A DNA stretch of 64,000 bases from the NCBI GenBank assembly GCA_963971225.1, contig OZ020269.1:34803264-34867263 (forward strand), in the 5' to 3' direction. Of this stretch, positions 54,033-64,000 are shown piece after piece. This DNA comes from Melieria omissa. Taxonomy: Eukaryota; Arthropoda; Insecta; Diptera; Ulidiidae. The position numbers and the translations under genes are program-made. How positions within the stretch are numbered: the stretch's first letter is position 1; each line of letters opens with the position of its first letter. Below the pieces are notes generated by a model that saw only the letters and a list, made by a program, of their open reading frames with translations, was not told the origin of the DNA and did no database searches.

Positions 54033-55683
54033 ATGTTACGTCCCACAACTATTAACACTTTGGGAATGTCCCATTGCATCACTAATAAGTCACAAATGAA
54101 CAAGAACATCAACTCCAACAACCTTACCAACACCGGCAGTGGTAGCAGCAATTCCGGCAGCCCGTTGGATGCGCTTCCTAAACAATTTGTCATTTCCATG
54201 AAAACTCTCTTCGACATACTAGATGACCAGCGCAACGGCCTTGTCAAGTTTTCAGACATAGAGAAAGGCTGGCAGGACGACGGCTGCAAGGGCTTGCCAC
54301 ATGGCGTTATGGACTCATTGCGCAAAGTGACACCCGCTAGTGGCCTATTGTCGTTCGATAGATTTTGTGCGGGATTAAAATTGTGCCTTTTGCGTAATCA
54401 AAACGCCGCTTCTAACTCTGCTGGAAGTATCGGTGCTCCTACTGGTGGCACCATAAAAGTAAGCAAATCACCAATGAAGCCACCGCGACCGCCCTCGGCA
54501 CCGCTACTGGATATGGACACTCAATTAGCGAATGCCACGGCGTGGAGCTCAAATGCTAGCACAGCAACTGTGCGACCACACAATATTGCAGCCTCGCACA
54601 GAGCGCTAAGCATGCCACAGCTTAGTCCGGACTCTGAGCTGGAAGGCGAATTAGCAACTGCCGATGTAGGTGTGTACAATTCACCACCACCACCGCCAAA
54701 ACCTCCCAGAGCTGCTGCCAGTGCCACAGCACCTGGCTGCAGCATCTTGTCCACCACCGTAAACAATGCAAATTCTGCTACAGTGACTCCCCTGGACAAG
54801 GTAGAGATACGACACGCACTGCAAAATTGGCAAATGGGCGTACTACTAAACGAGATGGATACCAAGGAGAAGCGGCACCCCTCTTATCTGTACAACCAGT
54901 TTCAGTACCGAGGCTGCGCGGACGGGGGCTCATCGTCCGCCACCGACAGCGTAGCTGGTGCAGTGGCGGGTTTACACGCAAAGAAGAATGGCAGTAAACG
55001 CCGAGAACCGCGTCGACACACGCTGCAGAATGGCATTGATTACAACATGCTTAAACGGCTCAAGCAATTCGAGGAAGAACGCGAGGTGCTGTTGCTAGGG
55101 CTAGAGGCTGTGGAAAAAGCCCGTGACTGGTACTTGCAGCAAGTGGCTAATGTCCAAGACAAAATTAAATACTTAGGTCGCATAGGTCATGTGGTAAGCG
55201 GGCTGTTGTTTTTTCCCAGAGGAAATCAGTTAATCATTCGTCTGTATTTATCCCTAGGAGCAATGGTCCGAAGTGCAGCAGGAACGCCTAAATTTCCAGC
55301 GAGCTCGCGTTTATGAGGTAAATCGTAACTTGGCAATTTTGGCCGATTCCTGGGAACGTGGTGGCTTCCCATTGCACTTCAATCTTGCCATACGAGCTCC
55401 CAGCAAAGCTGCTGGTCAACGTAACATTGCTACCAGCGGTGGAGGACTGCTGCAACCTGTTGACCGTTTGCGCCAGCAAAACCACCACCTAACCAACGAA
55501 GTCAATTTGAAAAGTGATCGTATTGCACTTTTGGAGCGCGAGAAACAATCGTTACTCCGAGAACTATTCGAAATGCAGCAGCGCGCTGGTCTTGTTGGAC
55601 GCGGTGCAACCTTCGTCAGTGTACTGAGCCAGTCATCGCCATCCTCATCTGGTGGACTGGGTGAGGCTGATGTGGTTTACTAA
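54033..55683 (+). CDS. Suppressor APC domain-containing protein (SAPCD2-like)
   Basis: Two exons, 54033-55193 and 55258-55683, joined in phase through a 64-bp GT-AG intron, give 528 residues. Residues about 50-115 form the suppressor-APC domain: MKTLFDILDDQRNGLVKFSD, GWQDDGCKGLPHGVMDSL and FDRFCAGLKLCLL, an EF-hand-like helical module. A low-complexity Ser/Pro/Ala region with PPPPPKPPR follows, a possible SH3 ligand. The C-terminal third is coiled coil (LKQFEEEREVLLLGLEAVEK; NEVNLKSDRIALLEREKQSL). SAPCD2 in vertebrates acts in cell polarity and spindle orientation; a similar scaffold role here is inference. The first ATG follows an acceptor by seven bases, so a 5' untranslated exon is likely upstream. 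An AATAAA lies at 55722-55727. Confidence 0.82.
55194..55257 (+). other. Intron of the SAPCD2-like gene
   Basis: GTAAGCG donor and TCCCTAG acceptor. Reading through would add a stray peptide and then a frameshift, so splicing is required to reach the coiled-coil C-terminus. Confidence 0.8.
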
Positions 55684-55783
55684 AATATATGGTGACAATG
55701 CGAAACCAAATCAAAGATAGCAATAAAATTGCGTCAGGTTTTAATTGCAACGCAGTAACTTGTGTTTATTATCTGAACTACAA

Positions 55784-56155
55784 CTACTTGGGGTTTGGGA
55801 ACCGTCTCATGTACTTGTTCAGTTGTTTGTAATTGAGGTTTTTACCCGGTACAATAATGCCCTGGTTGACTGTCTTCTTCGCCTCGAATTTTTTGTCCAT
55901 ATGAACATTATAGCACTTCTGAAATTGTTTGATTTCCTTGTTGCAAAACTGCTCCACGAATTCGTTATCTTTGAGGCAGGCAAAGAGCACGCTCATCTCT
56001 TGCAGGCATGCCACATCGGACCCGGAATCTGCCTTGCCGCTCACTGTGTTCTTCAGGCGGAGTGGTAGGATTTCCTGAAAAGGTACCGTGTGTTCCGTCT
56101 GAGGTGCGCGGGCATCTCGATTTTTGTATGATAAAACAGCAGTTGGTACACGCAT
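55784..56155 (-). CDS. Mitochondrial small ribosomal subunit protein mS37 (CHCHD1)
   Basis: A 123-residue single-exon protein with a twin CX9C motif: CLQEMSVLFAC and CNKEIKQFQKC. These pairs are oxidised by the Mia40 pathway on import into the intermembrane space or matrix. The basic N-terminus (MRVPTAVLSYKN) and C-terminal YKQLNKYMRRFP fit the mS37/CHCHD1 family, a metazoan-specific subunit of the mitoribosome small subunit. It is convergent with the SAPCD2-like gene: the stops are 100 bp apart and its AATAAA (complement of 55765-55770) falls about 15 bases after the stop, close to the poly(A) signal of the opposite gene at 55722. Confidence 0.88.
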   Translation of the reverse strand: MRVPTAVLSYKNRDARAPQTEHTVPFQEILPLRLKNTVSGKADSGSDVACLQEMSVLFACLKDNEFVEQFCNKEIKQFQKCYNVHMDKKFEAKKTVNQGIIVPGKNLNYKQLNKYMRRFPNPK

Positions 56156-56208
56156 TTTCTGAAACTATAAATAAAAACATTAACGTTCGTAGCCTAGGCA
56201 AGGACTAA

Positions 56209-57551
56209 AGTATATTTCCCGCATTCAACGTAGTATTTTTTATTAATAAAATACCTATTCCAAAATCACCAGTCAACTTCACCCACAGATCTCTTCGGTT
56301 ACATCAAAGACCAGCTGATCCGGCAGCTCAGCGTTGCCAGATAAACAATGCCACTGAGAAACTGATTTTATCAAAATTACCATAAGATTATAGTTCCGAG
56401 GGTCATGTGTGTACTAATTTCGAAGCATTTTGAATGGCACGGGAATAGGGGACTTAAAATTTTAATCCTGAAATCCCGGGGTTTTTTGGGAATTTGTGAG
56501 GATTTCGTTTGCCTTAATTTTTTAGCAGAAACTTATAGAAGCTTGAAGAATTATTTGTATAAACACGTATTTTTCCGTTTTATAATATATATAATATATA
56601 TATTTCGATTTTAATATTCCGAACTCTTCGCTTTATGAAATTTAATGAAAAAGACAAAGCTGAAAAATGGGAGGCTGGAGCATGTGTAAAGGACGACGCT
56701 TCTAGTGCTAAGTTCACAAAAGTGTTAAGAAAATGCTCAGATGCTGGTGGTGCTCTTAAATGGTTAAATGTTTTTTGTCTTTTCAAGGGCATCAACAAAA
56801 TTTGAATTGGTTCATTACTGTAGGAGCTATACTAAAAACAAATGCATCACACAAGTAAAAATGTCAACCACACACACTTAGCAACAACCGCTGCCCATAT
56901 TTCATTGCAACATATTTTTAGGGCACAAAAAAATCAAAATGCGAAAGCTGTAAATTTTAGGAATTAAGGGCATTGGATGAATGTGCATTTTCATACTTCT
57001 GCCTAAAATTGTGCTCCGATATTATAGCTCAAAAGTAAATCCTTGCTTTTGTTGGAAAACCATCAATATTTCCTGGGCCACTCTCACAATTAAAAAACTA
57101 AGTACGCAGTTGTGATCAGCGTCCAAAAATCCTTTAGAAATGTATGGTTTGATTTTAGAAAAAAAATGTAGATTTTGTTGCCCTGTGTAATTTTAGAGGC
57201 TTTGCGCTGCTTCGGTCTGTAATTCTATGATCAAAAGCAATGATCGTATAGAAGTAGTTAGTTACTTAGTTAGTTGTTCTTTATTGACATTAATTTGTAC
57301 AAATTAGAACATACGACTATGACAAATGTCGTCAGCCGGAATTCTTATTGGTAATTAAATGTTGTAAATTTTCAATTTAATTTTTGTTACACAAAGAACA
57401 TATTGTAGCAGCGTTTTTGAAACGGTTTCCATTTAGTTCTATTAAGTTGCTGCGTGCACATTATTTCTTCATATGTGAAAGCATCTGTTATATATAGCTT
57501 TGCCGCCATATGATTCAATTTCTTATATATCCTTTCTGTTTATATATATCC
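56209..57551. other. Intergenic, nothing recognised
   Basis: AT-rich with short frames. Around 57250-57300 TAGTTAGTTACTTAGTTAGT precedes TTCTTTATTGACATT, which might be a LINE or MITE end. No coding domain. Confidence 0.45.
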
Positions 57552-58406
57552 TTTCTGTTCTGAGTCCGACCGATACCAAATTTGGTGGCCGAAGCCGATT
57601 ATTCGGCCGAAAGGGTGAAAATCGGCTGATGCCGATTTCATAGAAAATATAACACGAATGAATTTAATCAAAAACACAGTCTTTTTATAAAATAACAAAA
57701 GGAACTATTACATGTTGTTGTAATATTCGTCAGAAAATAACAAAACAACGAGAAAAGAAATAATTAAAAATTAAATAAAATAACAAGAATTCAGAATTCT
57801 AATACATGAACATGTATTAAAAAAATAATATATCACATTTATCCACTGAGAGAGAATAAAAAATAGTGACGTAAATAATGCATACAAATTCAGTTTTACT
57901 CAACTTAAAATTACGATTTTTATATTAAAATTTGTACTCTCAAATTGCGACCCGTTGTACTGATGTAGTGAGGAAGAAGTCATAAAACAAATTTGAAAAA
58001 AATAAAAGGCCTATTAAAAAAATGCTTCCAATTAAAAAAGAAGGATAAGATTGAAACATTAATGCCCCTTCTTCTTACATCCACATTAAGAGACGAAATG
58101 CATAGACATTTCGAGAAAATCTGTGTTTTTAAGAATACCTAATTAAAAAAAAACATTTTTAGGAAACGTTTATATTAAACAGTATCTTAAAATACATTAC
58201 TGAAAAGGGGTATAAGAACCCGTTGGTACAAAATATTACAACAATATGTAATAGTTCCTTTTGTTATTTTATAAAAAGACTGTGTTTTTGATTAAATTCA
58301 TTCGTGTTATTTTTTGTATGTAATCGGCATCGGCTGATTTTCGCCCTCTCGACCGATTAATCGGCATCGGCCAAACAATTTGGTATCGGTTGGACTCTAC
58401 ACCCTG
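57552..58406. mobile_element. hAT-like foldback MITE, about 855 bp
   Basis: Long inverted arms of about 180 bp can be aligned. The right terminus read inward begins CAGGGTGTAGAGTCCAACCG; the left reads TTCTGTTCTGAGTCCGACCG. Both continue into ATACCAAATT, repeated GCCGATTA blocks and a shared AATAACAAAAGGAACTATTA. The CAGGG tip suggests hAT, but no 8-bp duplication is clear and the left tip has diverged. No coding capacity. Confidence 0.68.
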
Positions 58407-58877
58407 ATCGTTTTTGATCACAGTCTTATAAGTGCCCAACTCAAATAGCGGCCGGCATCTCTTCATCACACTGCCCTATCGACTGTATCATATCAATGCA
58501 TTCAGGGACACTGACGTCAGCAGCGTTGCCAAATATATGCCGATGTGTATTTCCGACCAATATGCAGCTGTGGTTAAATTTGTTGGCTCTTCAATATGGA
58601 CCATGACTTTCATTCACCTATTCAGCCAAACCAAATTGTAAAGAAGTGTACTACTCAAAAAAAAAATTTTGTGCACTTACATGCAATATTACAAATAAAA
58701 TGTTAAACCTTACTTTGCCCTAACACTTGAAAACAAAAGGTCTGGCAACATGAACTGCATTCGCACCAGCTAACTGGTGTTGTTTTCATTTCAGTTGCAT
58801 GAGAATATGTAAAAGCAGGTGAATATTAATTGAAGGGTTTAAACTGATTCAAATCGTACGCGGAAGACAACAATAAA

Positions 58878-60040
58878 ATGACTAGTGAATACTCTACGTC
58901 GCCGGAATCGATGTCAGTTGTTGCATCCGCAACATCTGCAAACAGTTTTGGCCCTTCCACATCCAACGCATGCTCGAGTGCGAATCCTACAAACAATACA
59001 GTGAGCAAGCGGCAGCTGGCCCGCTTCCATCCCTATCATGGAGCTAACATAATCCTATGCGAAGACAACACAGTAGCATTCCGGAAGGCGAGCTTCGCGG
59101 ATGCTGTAATTTTTTCTGAAAAGCCACTACAACCGGGCGAAATATTCTTGGTGGAGATAGAAAAAAACGAACGCGGCTGGTCCGGGCACATGCGGCTGGG
59201 GCTGACCCAACTGCTGCCAGACGTGATTGGATCCATGTCAGAAGGTCTGCCACAATTCGCGTTACCCGATTTAGCTAATTTGGGCACAAGCTGGATTTTC
59301 CCGATCTCCAAATTTGAGTCTCACTCATTGCCGCCCCCGCAAATGGCAGCGCTCCGTGGCGGGATCGATACCGGTGGCTTCAGTCAAACACTGCGTAATG
59401 GCGGAACTGCACCATATAGGCATTCTGCGAATGGTAACCAAGAAGCTGATGAAGCTGAGAGTGCTAGTTCCACCGCTAAAAGTAAGTTCGTGTCTTCACT
59501 AACGCAATTATTTGACCTTATAAATTCATTATCGTAAATTTTGAATAGGCAACATACTAGGCGATTCTATTTACGTGCGTACTCCGCGTGGTATGATACC
59601 GAAGCGGCTTTTACGGCCCACCGTAGCTGACTGCAACAACGGCGATTGCAATTCTGGCATCTTGCTGACGGATAAGGGCTCACGCATTGGTGTGGTGTTT
59701 GTCCCTACGGAGGACGACAAAGACAAGGGTGAAATGCATTTCATCATAAACGGAGTTGACCAAGGGCCATGCACCAAGGACATTCCGATGGATAAGTCTC
59801 CGTTGCATGTTGTGATTGATGTGTACGGGACGACGAAGCAGATACGTATAATTCAGCTCTATGGAAGTAAGTCAATAGAGATTTATCGCTATCCATATGG
59901 TTTATTATGTCTTTTGTTTCACAGTTGTATCTCTGCAAAACGCTTGCCGCGACGCTATTCTGCTAAACATCAAGAAACAAAACATTGACTTGCTTCCTTT
60001 ACCTGAGCGTTTGAAGAATTTTTTGCGTCGTAATGATTAG
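58878..60040 (+). CDS. Neuralized-like protein with NHR domain and SOCS box (NEURL2-like)
   Basis: Three exons, 58878-59481, 59549-59866 and 59925-60040, with matched phases give 345 residues. A Ser/Thr-rich N-terminus is followed by an NHR domain from about residue 40 ([49 protein letters not shown]). A low-complexity insert lies before the NHR continuation ([42 protein letters not shown]). The C-terminal exon is a SOCS box ([25 protein letters not shown]), which recruits Elongin B/C and a cullin. The domain order matches NEURL2/Ozz, a substrate receptor of a cullin E3 ligase; substrates here are unknown. The ATG follows AATAAA, a favourable A-rich context. Confidence 0.86.
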
Positions 60041-61492
60041 ACCGACTGACGGATACACATGCCTTCAACAACTATGCACTCTCCCAGACAAACATCTACA
60101 ACAAATGTAAAACACAAAAGCACACACAAGTAAAAATGAATGCTAAATGCAATAGACGAGTATGGAAGCGTGATGTGATGATATTTACAAGTACACTTGA
60201 ATTGCACTTTAGATGATTTTGATAAGTAAACGGTAGATAGCAGGTGTCGGATATGAGAGGATAGGTGGCGTGGAGTGGTGCGATGCGCTAATATTCACGG
60301 CCTTTGAAAATTGTGAAAGCCCCAAAGTCGACCAATGCTGGTGTCTGTTCGCAATTGTTGAACGTGTTAAAACTCCAATTGTAGTAAGCTTGCATTGAAG
60401 GTTGAGGAGTTAGATTTTGTGGCAAATATAAATCGAAATTAACAAAAAATACAAATGATAATAACTATGAATATAGTAGCATTACTAAGTATAATTTACT
60501 ATAGCTATCATACATTTTACAGAACTTATAACAATGTTTTTTTTTCATTTATTTAACTCTGCATATGCTTTAAATATATACAAAAACATGTGCAAATTTA
60601 TTCGAATAAGAATTGCATCATTTTTTATTATTAACTTTGCGAAAGAAACGACGATAGATTCCTTACCTTTAATTAGAACCGATATTTACTAATGTACTTC
60701 CGGTATTTGTGAATTAACACCAATCTATGCAGATTCTTGTAGGTTTACTGAACATTTAAGTTCGTTCATATTTTACACTTGATTGTTTAACATCATTTCA
60801 TATACCAATAGAGTGCAAGCCGGTTTTAATTATATTTCAATTTGTACGTACACTTAAAGAGAACTTAAGTATGAAAACGTTTAATTATATAAGAGATTTG
60901 CTAGAAGAAGAACTTTGTATTTTGTCTGTGTACGAACTAAAAGGCCTAACCCAAGATTCTGGACTTGTTTTCTTTATTGTTGCAAACATTGACTGGTTTG
61001 GTTTTTTATGGTTTTTTCCGCTTAAATAACGAAATATGTTAAACTGGAAGCTTGATTGGCACCCCTGGAATGTACACTTTCTAAAACAATAACTAAATTT
61101 ATGAACATACGCTTGTTATTTTTTTCTATACCTACATTAAATGTAATTGTTCTGAAAATATAGCAAATATCTACGATTAAAATATAAAAAATTAAATTTA
61201 GTAAAATTTCATTTGAAAGTCAGAATCAATAGATGACTGCAATAGTGGGCTATTGCAAATGTTGATGCTATTAAAGCCTAAACTAAGGAGAGTGTAGAAG
61301 GTCAAAACAACCGAGCAATATTTGATTGCAAGTTCCAAATGCAAATATCTAATTCTTTGTTAATCTCAAACTGCATCCAACAATGACTTAAAACTACCTA
61401 CGAATCATGCGTTTAATATATCGAACACGATAGAAGGCAACCTAGTATGGCCTTTTAAAAGCACTTATGTATGTCGGAACAACGCAGCAATA
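60041..61492. other. 3' flank of the NHR-SOCS gene, nothing else recognised
   Basis: AT-rich, presumably 3' untranslated sequence then intergenic. No open frame of note. Confidence 0.5.
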
Positions 61493-62011
61493 CTACATGG
61501 GCTGAAAAGTCTTTGGCCTGACATAGAGATGGCGCCAAAAATTAAGAATTATTGTGTTGTACATGGAAAACCATCCTTAACTTAGATTCTGTCAAAGTTT
61601 CATGACATTTGGTTGACTCGTTTTCAAGTTATTGCTTTCGAAGTGACGCTACCTCTGAATTTTTGTAAACAATGGAAAAAAGTGAATTTCGTGTTTTGAT
61701 AAAACATTGCTATTTGATGGGCAAAAATACAGTGGAAACAAAAGCATGGCTTGATAAATGTTATAATACATCTGTATTTTTGCCCATCAAATAGCAATGT
61801 TTTATCAAAACACGAAATTCACTTTTTTCCATTGTTTACAAAAATTCAGAGGTAGCGTCTTTTCGAAAGCAATAACTTGAAAACGAGTCAACCAAATGTC
61901 ATGAAACTTTGACAGAATCTAAGTTAAGGATGGTTTTCCATGTACAACACAATAATTCTTAATTTTTGGTGCCATCTCTATGTCAGGCCAAAGACTTTTC
62001 AGCCCATGTAG
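61493..62011. mobile_element. Mariner-derived foldback element, 519 bp
   Basis: Two nearly identical inverted arms of about 240 bp surround a loop of about 45 bp. The tips are CTACATGGGCTGAAAAGTC in inverted orientation with TA outside (61491-61492, 62012-62013); because the tips are symmetric, the true end could be three bases further in. Each arm contains the start of a mariner transposase: from 61672 the + strand reads MEKSEFRVLIKHCYLMGKNT then VETKAWLDKCYNTS. It probably arose by inverted duplication of one mariner end. Confidence 0.88.
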
Positions 62012-62287
62012 TAATTATCAAGCGATGCCAACTTAGTTAAATAGGTTCGTCTTCGATGCACAACTAATTAGAATCCACGAAGAGCGCTGCCGGTAAGTTT
62101 TGGTGTTGAGATGCAAGTTCCTGTGAACTAAACTATATTTTGTAATGACATCAACACATTCTTTATACATGATACAATTTCTGTTTATTGCATAATTATA
62201 ACTGAAGCTTTTCATTAAAAAATTCAATGTCAAAATGTCAACAATAATCAAATAGTAGCACTGCGCTGCATACATATATGTGCAGCT

Positions 62288-63038
62288 TCACTTTGTCTTG
62301 GAACGATTCTGTGCTAATATTTCCTTAAAAAGCTTTTTTAACTCATCAGCGCCCTCCTCATTGGAATCTTTGTAGTACGGCAGTTCGCCAATGCGTTTCA
62401 GCCAAGCTAATAGTTTGGGGAATTTAAACTCGTCAATGGGCGCAACTTCGTTAACTGACGTTATGGTAGCCACACAGCAGAAATCCGCAATGGTTAGGTC
62501 TTCGCCGCAAACATAGGGGTGCTCCTTGAGGAACTCCTCCATGATTTCATAAGTTTTTTGGATATATGCTATTTTGTCTACTGAACAATCTGTCGAGCCA
62601 TAGTACAATATTGGCTCATAAAGGAAACGGAGACGAGCGAAAAGGTGACCGGAATCGAAGTGCAGGCGCGCATTGACCTGGGCCCGTTTTACCAAATCTT
62701 TGGGGTATAACTTATCTTCCTTTCCGTACTTATCCACCAGATAACCGCAAATTGCATGTGAATCGTAGACGACCACTCCATCGTCATCCACAAGCGTTGG
62801 GATAGTGTGTTGAGGGTTGATTTTGATGAATTCAGGAGTGAGATGATCTCCCTTCAGCAGATTGATTGGTCTAGAAGCAAAGCGGTATGAAAAGTTATTT
62901 CTAACAGCAACAAAAGTCGATAACAGCATAGCAGGCAACTTACTTAAGTTCTAAATCAAGTCCAAGCGCCTTAGCCGTAAGCATGACCGCTCGCGAGGGC
63001 GGACTCAACGTAGCATAATATACAGCTGGTTTACCCAT
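62288..63038 (-). CDS. GstE12: Glutathione S-transferase, epsilon class (GstE12-like)
   Basis: A cytosolic enzyme that conjugates glutathione to electrophiles; epsilon GSTs contribute to insecticide and lipid-peroxide detoxification. Two exons on the minus strand, 62944-63038 and 62288-62870, with a 73-bp intron give 225 residues. The thioredoxin-like N-domain starts MGKPAVYYATLSPPSRAVML, with catalytic Ser12 in the SPPSRA loop. The cis-proline HTIPTLVDD and the glutathione-binding DSHAI follow. The C-domain has the epsilon pattern ARLHFDSGHLFARLRFLYEP and the folding motif GEDLTIADFC. YYGSTDCSVDKIAYIQK matches what I remember of Drosophila GstE12. No damage is seen. The open frame through the intron (starting 62938) is not the true start. 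Confidence 0.93.
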
Positions 63039-63039
63039 T

Positions 63040-63675
63040 TTTAACTCTGACAATAAATGTAAAAAATAAAAAGCGTTTAATCACAAAATTTGAACGATTA
63101 CACAAAGCAAGTTTGGTTGATAGAATGGAGGAAACAAATGTGTGGAATGAGTGTCTTGAGAACCGTAAGCATCATCATCATGCTTTTTGTTTTGATACAA
63201 CATTGTGTCAGTATGTGTTTAACAGAACACTGACCAACTCCACTTGTGAAGTCATAAATATGTATATAATGTTTGCTAAACTCGTGTTTCAAGTAGGTTG
63301 CAAAACGATTCCCTAACATTTTACACATGTTCTGTGCACTCATCTCTAACCCATATTTACAGCCTTGTGACTCAAGATTTGAACACAAACCCCTATTAGT
63401 TAAACCCAATAACATCACAATTTTACAATACTTATCTTATAACCACTCAATTTGGATCACAACAATCAAACAACAAAAAATATTCCTTAAGCAAATTAAA
63501 ACTCATAATCCATAATACTATATACCCGATATTCCCATTAGCTCATAAGTCTATAAGCCATAACCCCGTAATTCCATAAGCTATAATTCAATATAAGTAG
63601 GAGCTGCGTTTGCTTTCATTCTTGGTAATAATTTCTGGTGGCTTGGTCATTCAGCTACAGATATAGATTATAGAG
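63040..63675. other. GstE12 upstream region
   Basis: Should contain the GstE12 promoter. No coding domain or clear repeat. Confidence 0.5.
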
Positions 63676-63871
63676 CAGGGGTGCCCAAAACCTTCTTATG
63701 GAAGAGCAAACACCAATACATACAAAGCATACTGTGCTGTGTGTGTATACTAAAATGCTTATGCCAACGATCATTTACAAAAACAAATGATGAACTGGAA
63801 TCCTCAGCCTATGCTGAAGAGCATTTACAAAAACAAATGAGCAACGAGAGCATAGGGCATGGGCACCTCTG
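63676..63871. mobile_element. Small hAT MITE, 196 bp
   Basis: Left tip CAGGGGTGCCCA and right tip, reverse complemented, CAGAGGTGCCCA. The flanks are TTATAGAG (63668-63675) and TTATATAG (63872-63879), an 8-bp duplication with one mismatch. Inside, CATTTACAAAAACAAATGA occurs twice, about 50 bp apart (near 63772 and 63822). Confidence 0.82.
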
Positions 63872-63879
63872 TTATATAG

Positions 63880-64000
63880 CTATGAAGTGTAACTGATTGG
63901 TATTTGTGTTTAAATCTTGAGTCCCAAGGGTATAAGCTATGTTAGATGAGATAGATGAGCTAAGGTAGATGAAATTGTGAAGGTTTTCGAGTTTACCCTG
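63880..64000. other. Window end, nothing recognised
   Basis: AT-rich sequence with a TAGATGAG near-repeat. Confidence 0.5.

Overview
The window is nuclear DNA of an insect, most likely a higher (schizophoran) fly and plausibly a tephritid fruit fly. It is AT-rich, with spliced genes (short GT-AG introns, two GC-AG introns), an odorant receptor that reads as the orthologue of Drosophila Or49b, a GstE12-like glutathione S-transferase, a spaetzle-family neurotrophin and a dense load of insect transposons. No prokaryotic signals, CRISPR array, rRNA or stand-alone tRNA gene was seen.

Layout. 1-23.4 kb holds no host exon that I can name and is mostly repeats: a TIR element with a reiterated 12-mer (199-2481), a PIF/Harbinger-like MITE (3320-4008), an RTE-type LINE scrap (7.05-7.45 kb), a tRNA-derived SINE with a perfect 9-bp target duplication (9401-9730), a Jockey-superfamily LINE split by a young BEL/Pao LTR element with identical LTRs (12192-17560), and a Tc1-like element split by a TTAA-flanked element (17996-19914). 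23.5-29.4 kb (+) is a USP31/USP43-type deubiquitinase with a deleted mariner in its last intron. 30.97-32.97 kb (-) is Or49b in seven exons. 34.65-41.3 kb is a pile of transposons: a Tc1-like element holding a Harbinger-like and a hAT insertion, followed two to four bases later by a mariner holding a P/1360-like element that encodes a THAP domain. 42.4-47.9 kb (+) is the spaetzle gene with a 7-codon first exon and a 4-kb first intron. 48.7-51.4 kb is a three-level nest: LINE inside TTAA element inside mariner. 54.0-56.2 kb holds a suppressor-APC-domain gene (+) tail-to-tail with the mitochondrial ribosomal protein mS37/CHCHD1 gene (-). 57.55-58.4 kb is a hAT-like foldback, 58.9-60.0 kb (+) an NHR+SOCS (NEURL2-like) gene, 61.5-62.0 kb a mariner foldback, 62.3-63.0 kb (-) GstE12, and 63.68-63.87 kb a small hAT MITE.

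The seven host genes do not form a pathway. They are ordinary single-copy fly genes in protein turnover (USP, NHR-SOCS), olfaction (Or49b), secreted signalling (spaetzle), the mitochondrial ribosome (mS37), detoxification (GstE12) and a SAPCD2-like scaffold. What stands out is the transposon stratigraphy: at least five nested insertions can be resolved to the base from their target-site duplications, which gives a relative insertion order. Protein families were recognised by reading translations; no database search was run.
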